NCBI RefSeq assembly: GCF_030145185.1
Contig: NZ_JAQYWB010000055.1
Coordinates: 1-38,998, forward strand
Length of the DNA stretch: 38,998 bases
DNA from: Desulfoluna sp.
Lineage (GTDB): Bacteria; Desulfobacterota; Desulfobacteria; Desulfobacterales; Desulfolunaceae
Direction of reading: 5' to 3'
The position numbers and the translations under genes were made by a program. Every line of letters begins with the position of its first letter. Position 1 is the first letter of the stretch. Positions 8,304 to 15,749 of this stretch are shown one piece after another. The notes beneath the pieces are model-generated. The model made no database searches. It had not been told where the DNA came from and saw only the letters and a list, made by a program, of their open reading frames with translations.

Positions 8304-11300
8304 TTATCGGCCCCCGCTGCGTTTCAGGGCAACCTGGTGATGATGTTTTGCGCTCTCAATCATAAAATGAAGCCTGTTTAAAATATTCACTTCACTGGCC
8401 CCCGCGTCAAAATCAAGGAAGAGAAGGCTTATCTCGGGATAAAGCTTCTTGACCTTCCACTCGATCCCTTTGGCGATCACATGGTTTGCAATGCAGCCGA
8501 AGGGCTGAAGGCAGACCACATTCCAGATCCCCTCCCGGGCATATTCGGCGATCTCTGCCGGAATCAGCCACCCCTCTCCAAACTGACTGGCAAGGTTCAC
8601 AATATTGGAGGCCAGCTGGGCTTTCTGATGGATCCCGGCACGGGGCTCGTAACAGGAGAATCCGGTGAGCACCTGTTCAAACGAATGAATCCGTTTCATG
8701 GCGGTGCGCTCCATGAACATCTGCTTGATCATGAAGGCCCCGCCATGTTCTAAGTGACTGCGCCGATTGACCTTTACATTGACAAAATACTGCATCACAA
8801 AATCGAGCAGGGAAGGCACACTCACCTCCACCCCCTGGGAAATCATCCAGTCCACGACCCCCATCTGGCAGAACCGGTTGTATTCCAGAAAAATCTCACC
8901 GACCACCCCGATCCGCGGCAGGGGGGAAGGATCCCCGATGGCTGCGTTAAAGTCCACCACCGCCTCTTTTAAGAGTGAAAGAAGCCCCTGGGTATCGCCT
9001 TTTTCCGAGAAGGCACGTGCAACATCCAGGTAATGATCCCGCAGGGCCAGAGCCTGGCCGGGTTGCCTCTCTCGCACGACGGTCTTATAGAAAAGCCGCG
9101 AGACGGCATCGGCAAACAAAAGGCTGCTCAACGCCGGACCGATGATGCGGCGCACCTGAAATTCGAATCCCGGCTGATCGTTTGTCGCGCCATTGCCATA
9201 GGCGGCCGCAATCACGGGGACCTCTGCGTACCCGGCACTCACCAGCGCCCTTTTAATCAGGCTGATATAGCTGGTGGCCCGGCACTGGCCCCCGGTCTGG
9301 GACATCCCGACCACCGTGTTTCGGGGATCATACAGACCGGTTTTAAACGCCTTGATGAAATCACCGATAATGACCGTGGCCGGATAACAGATTTCATTGT
9401 TGGCATACGTCAGGCCGTATTCCACGGACTGGGAATCGGAGGGAGGAAGCACCTGCAGGTCGTAGCCCAAGAGTTTAAAAATAGGCGGGAAAAACGGGGA
9501 ATAGCAATCGGCAAAATAAGGCGCAATAATCGGCTTGATTCGATCTTCCCGGCGATAGGGTGGCGTCTGTTTAATGGGTTTTACCCGCGCCGGTTCAGCA
9601 GGAGCCCTTCCGTTCAGGGTTTCAACCAGGGAACGAAGACGCAGGCGGGAGGATCCGGTGCTCGATATTTCATCAATTTTAATCAGGGTAAATATTTTAT
9701 CCGAAGCCGCCAGGATGTCATGAATTTCATCCATGATAAAGGCATCCGGCCCGCACCCGAAAGAGTTCAGCATCACAAACTGAATATGCGGATCTGGCTG
9801 GTCCGCGACCCACTGAGCCGCCTTCAGCAACCGATTGGGAAAGGTCCACTGGGAGACCGCGGATAACTCCGTCAGACTTTTTAAGCAGAGACGCGCCGGA
9901 AGATCCACCGGGATCACATCCACGCCCAGATCGGCGAGGATCTCCGAGGTCTGGTGCTCAATCAAAGGATCCGCATGATAAGGACGCCCCGCCAGCACGA
10001 CCACCGTGCGCCCTTGCTCCGCGGCGGCGTCAAGCAACGCCTCCCCTTCCTGACACAGCTGATCACAAAACCTCTTCTGGGAGTCCTGGGCCTGCTGGAA
10101 GGCCTCGCGCATCCGGCCATGGGAAACCCCAAGTGTTTTCAGATAACTGAAACAAGCTCTCTTCAACAGCACCGGATCTCGAAAAGAGAGCGTCGGCGCA
10201 TCAAAGGGGATCTCCTCTTCCGCCCCGGTCTCCACCGCGCCCTTCAACACATCGGCATACCCGGCCACGATGGGACAGTTGTAACTGTTCACCGCATCAG
10301 GCTGATCGTTGGATTCATGGATGGCGAAGGGATAAAAAATTCGATCCACGCCCCGGCCCAGGAGATCGGCCACATGGCCGTGGGCAAGCTTGGCCGGAAA
10401 ACAGATGTTGTCCGCCATGATGGTGCCGAGCCCCTTTTCATAAATCTCAGGGGTAGACGGATCGGAGAGCACCACCTTAAACCCGCATTCGGTGAACAGC
10501 GTGTGCCAGAAAGGAAAGGTCTCGAACATGCCGAGTATGCGGGGAATACCGATACACAGACTCGCTGCAGGGGCGGACGGCTCCAGGCTGCGATCAAAGA
10601 GGTGCCGGTTCCTGGCCGAGAACAGATTCGTGCCCCGGACCCTCTCCCTGCCGCGATTGCTGAAGACCCGTTCACATTTATTTCCCACATGAAACATCCG
10701 ACCCCGATCAAACGAGAATCGGGTCACCGTGCACTGGTTGGTGCACCCCCGACAGGTAATCTGTCGCGTGGTATAATGACGGCAGGCATCAAGCGCTGCC
10801 AGATCCACAGCCCGAACCGCCGCCGGCTCGCTTTCAAAGCCCTCCCGGGCCAGGAGTGCGGCTCCAAAGGCCCCCATCATCTCCGGCCAGCGTGAGGCGG
10901 CGACCTGACGCCCGGTAAGGACCTCTAAGGCACGCATGACCGCGGGGTTCCGAAAGGTTCCCCCCTGGACCACGATATGGTCTCCCAGCTCGGAGGGGTC
11001 GCGAAGTTTCAACACTTTATAGAGGGTGTTTTTAATGACGGCTATCGCCAGGCCCGCCGCAATGTCACCGATCTCGGCGTTCTCCCGCTGAGCCTGTTTG
11101 ATTCTTGAGTTCATAAACACCGTGCATCGGGTCCCCAGGTCACACGGGGCCGCAGCATGACAGGCGAGATCGGCGAAGGCCTCGGCCGATAGGCCCAGCG
11201 AATGGGCAAATCCTTCGATAAAAGAGCCGCATCCCGAAGAGCAGGCCTCATTGATTTCAATCCGACTGATCCCACGATCCCGAATAAAAATCGCCTTCAT

Positions 11301-12608
11301 ATCCTGCCCGCCGATGTCGAGGACAAAGGAGACCTCGGGGTCGTATTGGGCAGCGGAACGCCAATGGGCCAGAGTCTCCACCACCCCAAGGTCGATATCC
11401 AGAACGGATCGGATTAAATCCTCCCCATAGCCGGTCACCGCTCCTGCAGCAATGAGGGGGTGCGCCTCAGTTCCAATTTTATCGCGAAAACAAAAGAGCG
11501 CCTCCAGGACGGTGTCCACCGGGTTGCCCCGGTTGGGACGGTAATCGTGAAAGACCACCCGGTTCCGATTATCCATCACCATGACCTTGGTGGTGGTGGA
11601 ACCGGAATCGATCCCCAAAAACAGTGGGGACTCCGCCTGAGCCAGGTCCACCCGAGGAATATCCAGGGTGGCGCGCTCTTCCTGCCACTGGGTAAATGCC
11701 GCCGCGTCTTTGAAGAGGGCTGGCAGACGATGCCCCGCAGACGATATCGTGGCGGCGCAGCTTCCGATCCGATCCTGCCAGGTGGAGAGCCGGACTCCGG
11801 TCCCCTCGGAAACAGGATTCAACGCGGCCCCCCAGGCCGGAAAAAACTCACTGTTGGCCGGAAGAAGGGTCTCGGTGTCGGAGAGATTAAGGCAGTGGCG
11901 AAACCGATCCCGCAGCGAAGAGAAAAAGGTCAACGGTCCCCCGCAGAAAAGGATCGTCGACTTGATTTTAATCCCCCTTGCCAGGGTATTGAGGTTCTGC
12001 ACCGCCACGGCATGGAGAATAGAGGCACAAATATCAGAAATAGCAATCTTTCGGCTCACCAGATTCTGCACATCGGTCTTGGCAAAGACCCCGCACCGGG
12101 ACGCAATGGGATGAATCACGGTGGATGCCGCCGCCTGACCATTTAAGTCACCGACGGAGAGATCCAAGAGGGAGGCCATCTGATCGATAAATGCGCCCGT
12201 CCCTCCGGCACAGCTCCCGTTCATGCGAATGTCCGGCGGCCTCTCCGGGCTGAAAAAAATCATCTTGCTGTCTTCGCCGCCAATGTCTATCAGGGTTTGA
12301 ACCTGAGGAAAATAACGCTGCACCACCTCACCGGCCGCGACCACCTCCTGAATGAACGGCATGCCCGTGCGTTCGGCAATGCCCATACCGGCCGATCCGG
12401 TGACAGCCAGCTGCACCAGGCGGTCTCCAAGAAATTCCCGGGCCGCCGTCAACATATCAGCGAGGGTATTGACAATATCCGCCCCATGGCGGCAATAACG
12501 GGAAAACAACGTCTTGCCACCCTCCTCCAGAACGATCAACTTCGCCGTTGTGGAACCAACATCCAAACCGGCACGCAAAGCATCCGGTTCCATCCCATTT
12601 TTTTTCAT
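8304..12608 (-). CDS. Acyl-CoA dehydratase activase (tandem BcrA/BadF ATPase, DUF2229, HgdB-like)
   Basis: A 1434-aa fusion related to activators of 2-hydroxyacyl-CoA dehydratases and benzoyl-CoA reductases, which use ATP to drive electrons to low potential. ATPase domain 1 (about 12-270) has GLDVGSTTAK at 14-23 and cluster cysteines 133 (SCAGGTGAF) and 172. Domain 2 (331-590) has GIDSGSTTTK, Cys456/460 and Cys495. A CxxCxxxC motif (619, 622, 626) plus Cys645 follows, then a DUF2229 region (about 675-890), then HgdB-like segments to the end. AAGGA lies seven bases before the ATG. The TetR gene is 55 bp upstream on the same strand, so they probably form one operon. The partner dehydratase is not in this window and the substrate is unknown. 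Confidence 0.88.
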   Translation of the reverse strand: MKKNGMEPDALRAGLDVGSTTAKLIVLEEGGKTLFSRYCRHGADIVNTLADMLTAAREFLGDRLVQLAVTGSAGMGIAERTGMPFIQEVVAAGEVVQRYFPQVQTLIDIGGEDSKMIFFSPERPPDIRMNGSCAGGTGAFIDQMASLLDLSVGDLNGQAAASTVIHPIASRCGVFAKTDVQNLVSRKIAISDICASILHAVAVQNLNTLARGIKIKSTILFCGGPLTFFSSLRDRFRHCLNLSDTETLLPANSEFFPAWGAALNPVSEGTGVRLSTWQDRIGSCAATISSAGHRLPALFKDAAAFTQWQEERATLDIPRVDLAQAESPLFLGIDSGSTTTKVMVMDNRNRVVFHDYRPNRGNPVDTVLEALFCFRDKIGTEAHPLIAAGAVTGYGEDLIRSVLDIDLGVVETLAHWRSAAQYDPEVSFVLDIGGQDMKAIFIRDRGISRIEINEACSSGCGSFIEGFAHSLGLSAEAFADLACHAAAPCDLGTRCTVFMNSRIKQAQRENAEIGDIAAGLAIAVIKNTLYKVLKLRDPSELGDHIVVQGGTFRNPAVMRALEVLTGRQVAASRWPEMMGAFGAALLAREGFESEPAAVRAVDLAALDACRHYTTRQITCRGCTNQCTVTRFSFDRGRMFHVGNKCERVFSNRGRERVRGTNLFSARNRHLFDRSLEPSAPAASLCIGIPRILGMFETFPFWHTLFTECGFKVVLSDPSTPEIYEKGLGTIMADNICFPAKLAHGHVADLLGRGVDRIFYPFAIHESNDQPDAVNSYNCPIVAGYADVLKGAVETGAEEEIPFDAPTLSFRDPVLLKRACFSYLKTLGVSHGRMREAFQQAQDSQKRFCDQLCQEGEALLDAAAEQGRTVVVLAGRPYHADPLIEHQTSEILADLGVDVIPVDLPARLCLKSLTELSAVSQWTFPNRLLKAAQWVADQPDPHIQFVMLNSFGCGPDAFIMDEIHDILAASDKIFTLIKIDEISSTGSSRLRLRSLVETLNGRAPAEPARVKPIKQTPPYRREDRIKPIIAPYFADCYSPFFPPIFKLLGYDLQVLPPSDSQSVEYGLTYANNEICYPATVIIGDFIKAFKTGLYDPRNTVVGMSQTGGQCRATSYISLIKRALVSAGYAEVPVIAAAYGNGATNDQPGFEFQVRRIIGPALSSLLFADAVSRLFYKTVVRERQPGQALALRDHYLDVARAFSEKGDTQGLLSLLKEAVVDFNAAIGDPSPLPRIGVVGEIFLEYNRFCQMGVVDWMISQGVEVSVPSLLDFVMQYFVNVKVNRRSHLEHGGAFMIKQMFMERTAMKRIHSFEQVLTGFSCYEPRAGIHQKAQLASNIVNLASQFGEGWLIPAEIAEYAREGIWNVVCLQPFGCIANHVIAKGIEWKVKKLYPEISLLFLDFDAGASEVNILNRLHFMIESAKHHHQVALKRSGGR

Positions 12609-12663
12609 GGGTCCTTACCTCACATCAAAAATCATCTGTAACCCCGACCGGGGCTCAGCATCG

Positions 12664-13296
12664 TCATTTCGCATCGTTAATGGAGCACATCAGTGTATCG
12701 ACGATAATAGCCCTTCGTTCCCTGATAAAATGAGAAAACGCATCTTTTTCTCCATTGATGAGGAACGCTTTCACCATGGGTCTTGCGATAAAAGGAAACA
12801 CACACAGACTGATCAGGTTAAGAATAAAATGAGACGCCTCAAGTGAAGGATTCATCAATCTGAGCTCCCCTTCCACCTGTTCCCGGACCCGCTTTGAAAA
12901 AAGGCCCTCCCCGGCGAACAATTCAATCATCTTCTCTGGGTCTCTGTTCAGCTCATTCATCATAAAATTCGGCAGGTAAGGGTTCGCCAGAAACAAATCC
13001 AGGTATTTATCCACAAATTGGCCGAGCCGCGCCTCAAAGGTAATCTCCTGCTCCATAATCTTGGTCACCCGAGGGAGAAACCGATCAAACTGATCGTAAA
13101 AAACCGCTTCAAACAGTTTTTGTTTGCTTCTGAAATAGTAATGAAGAGAGGTTCGACTGATCTTCGCTGAATCTGCGATATCCTGCATTTTTGTGCCGTC
13201 CATCCCCTTCTGAACAAAGAGGAGCTTGGCCGCATCGAGAATGCGCTGTTCCGTATTTACAAGGGGTTCTTGAAATTCCTGGGATTCTATCATCAT
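12664..13296 (-). CDS. TetR/AcrR family transcriptional regulator
   Basis: A 210-aa one-component repressor. The N-terminal TetR helix-turn-helix covers about 14-62, with the typical MQDIADSAKISRTSLHYYF recognition helix and the LFEAV extension. The remaining helices form the ligand-binding half; TetR proteins next to acyl-CoA genes commonly sense acyl-CoA or fatty acids, which is inference here. Two adjacent ATG codons are possible starts; AGGTG stands just upstream. A 22-bp palindrome overlapping the -10 edge of a candidate promoter lies 22 bp upstream, so autoregulation is likely. It is first in an operon with the activase gene. Confidence 0.92.
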   Translation of the reverse strand: MMIESQEFQEPLVNTEQRILDAAKLLFVQKGMDGTKMQDIADSAKISRTSLHYYFRSKQKLFEAVFYDQFDRFLPRVTKIMEQEITFEARLGQFVDKYLDLFLANPYLPNFMMNELNRDPEKMIELFAGEGLFSKRVREQVEGELRLMNPSLEASHFILNLISLCVFPFIARPMVKAFLINGEKDAFSHFIRERRAIIVDTLMCSINDAK

Positions 13297-13317
13297 AACA
13301 CCTATGTCTGACTTATA

Positions 13318-13339
13318 TGTTTGACAGCTCTGTCAAACA
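13318..13339. promoter_or_regulatory. Candidate TetR operator (perfect 10-bp inverted repeat)
   Basis: TGTTTGACAG and its exact complement CTGTCAAACA are separated by two bases. The site overlaps the last base of the candidate -10 box and covers the expected transcription start of the TetR gene. This is the standard position for a self-repressing TetR operator. Confidence 0.75.
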
Positions 13340-13366
13340 GAATAGTCCATGGGTGGACGATGTCAA
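13339..13366 (-). promoter_or_regulatory. Candidate sigma-70 promoter of the TetR-activase operon
   Basis: On the minus strand, TTGACA (13361-13366), a 16-bp spacer and TATTCT (13339-13344). The operator palindrome follows immediately. Confidence 0.55.
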
Positions 13367-13511
13367 GAATAAAATGCCATTGATTTTAGAGGGAACACAG
13401 AGGGTTACGTTTCACAGCACCGCATCGTGCCACCGGGATGATTCCGGTTTATATCACCCCATGAATGGACACGTAAGGACCCTGGCCAGGTAAAAACGGC
13501 GATGGGGGATG

Positions 13512-13619
13512 GGCTAAAGGCTAAAGGCTAAAGGCTAAAGGCTGAGGGCTGAGGGCTGAGGGCTGAGGGCTGAGGGCTGAGGGCTGAGGCAGAGGCAGAG
13601 GCAGAGGCAGAGGCAGAGG
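13512..13619 (+). repeat. Heptamer/hexamer tandem array (GGCTAAA, GGCTGAG, GCAGAG)
   Basis: A run of GGCTAAA units, then GGCTGAG units, then about five 6-bp GCAGAG units. The heptamer part is the reverse complement of the array at 18178-18364, so the two arrays face each other across the molybdenum module. Confidence 0.92.
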
Positions 13620-13863
13620 TGTCCAGCTTTTGGATTCGTTATCGTCCATGTGGGCCTCGGAAGAACCAGGGTCATCAAATGATCGGGGTCTTTTCAATGG
13701 GCGAAACCATGATCAAGGCCCACGGAAGCAGCGGCCACTCAAGCGCAAGCGCTGGACGATCAGTCTACGCGTTCAGCGACGCGAGGAAAAACCGGCTTCA
13801 CGCTCAAGGCCGCTGCAGTATCGAGTTCCACACGATTTTCCGCGACCGGGGATAAAAAAGTCT

Positions 13864-15441
13864 TTAAACCAGCAACCCCCCGACACCCATCTCATACACA
13901 TCATCGGGCGTCACCTCGATTCCGGCCAGAAGGCGTGGAAGAATCAGATCAAAAGCGGTTTTCTTCGAGGCAAGGGCTCCGGCGGGGACGCCCACGACGC
14001 TGACCTCCCCCCGTCTGCCCAGAAGGGTCATGGCACCGGGAAGAACCGGAGATCGCGAGGATGAGATATGAAAACCGGCTCTTTCGAGACCCACCTGGGT
14101 CACATCGTCCGGATCGACGGAGAGGCCGCCCGTGGTGATGATCAGCTTGAGGCCATCGTTTATCATGCGGGTGACTTCAGCGGCCAGCACATCCGGGTCA
14201 TCGGGGACAAAGGCAGAAGCGCCAATATTGGCTCCGTAACGGCCGAGGGTCTTTTCGGCGTAAGACAAAAAGGCGTCTTTGATGCGGCCTTCATAAATCT
14301 CAGTGCCGGTGACGATGACTCCGGCCCGACGCACGGTGTAGGGTGCCACAGAGAACAAGGGGGTATAGGCCAGCGCCATACACCGGGTAAACTCGGCTCG
14401 GGAGAGAAACAGAGGCACGGCTCGGGTTCCGGCAAGGACACTGCCTTTGCAGACAGGGGTATACGAAGGCAGGGTCGCGAGAATGACGTCGGCCATGGCA
14501 TTGAGGCGATTGATCCGCGGGATATCCACGTAAAAGAGGCCGTCGTGCTCGGCGATGAATTCGACCTTTCCCTCTTTAGGCGGACCGACAACCACGGTGC
14601 CATCTCCTCCCAGGGTATCGCCAAACGCAATGGCCACGTCGTTTTCATGCACCAGGCTTTCCTGTTGATTTTCCTCTTCGAGGTAGACCCGGTTTTTACC
14701 CATATTCTTAAGCGTCTCGATATCGGCTTCGGTGATGCGCTGACCCTTGACGAGGGCGGGCCCTTTTTGTTTTCGGGGCACGATCAAGGTCATGTCGTGG
14801 AGGGCATGACCTCCCACGGCATTCTCCAGGGGTGTTGAGATCAAACGAAGCGCTTCCGCATGTTTGTGTTCATAAAGCGTGGTTTCTCCGGAGCAGGCAG
14901 GACAGATCTCCACCGCGTCCAGGGTCCTGAAGCCCTCTCCGCAGTGGACGCACCGGCGGATAAAGCTGACGTTTTTTTTCTTCCCGCCAAGGAAAGACCC
15001 ATCCAGAACAACCTTTTCACAGGTAAAAAGTGAAACGCCCCCATCTCGGATTTCGTTTAAAAGCGCGAGGGTATCCTGCTCTTTCTTGGGCACCAGCTTG
15101 AACAACCAGGCCTTGAACTGAGGCCACTGATCAAGGATCTCATGGTTGGGAGCCACCCGCACCCCTTCGCCGGTATGCTTGTCGTACATGGCCAGGGCAA
15201 AACGACCGGTGGAGACAATTTTGAGCCACCCGTTCCCGATGGTACAGGGCGTGAGAAGTTGAACCGCATCAGGGATACACGCCCGAGTCTCACTCACCGC
15301 ATCAAAAAGCGCCCCTTCCGGCAAGTTGGAGAGTGCCAACTCCACCATAAAGCCCCCGGCAACCATCCCTGGAGCCACATGACCGTGAAACTTTTTGACT
15401 TCATCCACATATCCGTCAAACGAAAACCCGCGAATTGTCAT
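13864..15441 (-). CDS. FmdE domain - zinc finger - MoeA-like fusion protein
   Basis: A 525-aa three-part protein for molybdenum cofactor handling. Residues 1-140 are an FmdE domain, with FHGHVAPG at 18-25 and the later TPCTIGNG cysteine. FmdE was named for its association with formylmethanofuran dehydrogenase. Residues 160-190 hold a CxxC...CxxC zinc ribbon (Cys164, 167, 180, 183). From about 200 onward the sequence follows MoeA: GGHALHDMTL, then KGQRITEADIETLKNMG, then a MoCF domain with VTGTEI, EGRIKDAF and ITTGGLSVDPDD. MoeA inserts molybdate into adenylylated molybdopterin. The next gene upstream on the same strand is a molybdopterin oxidoreductase, which is the likely client. An ATG start with a weak ribosome binding site is used. 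Confidence 0.88.
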   Translation of the reverse strand: MTIRGFSFDGYVDEVKKFHGHVAPGMVAGGFMVELALSNLPEGALFDAVSETRACIPDAVQLLTPCTIGNGWLKIVSTGRFALAMYDKHTGEGVRVAPNHEILDQWPQFKAWLFKLVPKKEQDTLALLNEIRDGGVSLFTCEKVVLDGSFLGGKKKNVSFIRRCVHCGEGFRTLDAVEICPACSGETTLYEHKHAEALRLISTPLENAVGGHALHDMTLIVPRKQKGPALVKGQRITEADIETLKNMGKNRVYLEEENQQESLVHENDVAIAFGDTLGGDGTVVVGPPKEGKVEFIAEHDGLFYVDIPRINRLNAMADVILATLPSYTPVCKGSVLAGTRAVPLFLSRAEFTRCMALAYTPLFSVAPYTVRRAGVIVTGTEIYEGRIKDAFLSYAEKTLGRYGANIGASAFVPDDPDVLAAEVTRMINDGLKLIITTGGLSVDPDDVTQVGLERAGFHISSSRSPVLPGAMTLLGRRGEVSVVGVPAGALASKKTAFDLILPRLLAGIEVTPDDVYEMGVGGLLV

Positions 15442-15749
15442 AGAGACCTCTCATTATAACAAAAAATTAACCACAGAATCAGGGGAAGCTCAGAGGAGTT
15501 TAAACAACATTTTTTTTATACTACCTAAGACATGCTCAATGCCAGTTCTTTTCTTAACCGTTTACTGGAGGAAAAATAACCAATAGGTCATACAGGCAGT
15601 ATAGAGGGAACGATGGCGAACCGTTGAAGACCCCGACTTAAGAAAATCGACGCGGACGTTTCAAAAAAAATGCCTCTGTTCTCATCACTCTTTCTCGCTC
15701 CCAGGGCGGAGCCTGGAAACGAGAGCACTCGACTCGTGAAATATCCGGG
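15442..15749. other. Spacer between the two molybdenum genes
   Basis: 308 bp without a gene. It contains a CCAGG(G)CGGAGCCTGG hairpin followed by AAACGAGAG near 15699-15723, which is the same element found twice in the 3.5-3.8 kb repeat block. No clear promoter or terminator was seen. Confidence 0.6.

Larger units (their letters stand above)
13297..13863. other. Intergenic region with operator and heptamer array
   Basis: 567 bp. It holds the TetR promoter and operator at the left, the GGCTAAA/GGCTGAG array at 13512-13619 in the middle, and about 240 bp at the right with open frames that I do not recognise as a protein. Confidence 0.6.

Noticed and set aside
13619-13855. 78-aa frame between the heptamer array and the FmdE fusion gene
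   Set aside because: It starts inside the array edge, has no clear ribosome binding site and is not recognisable.
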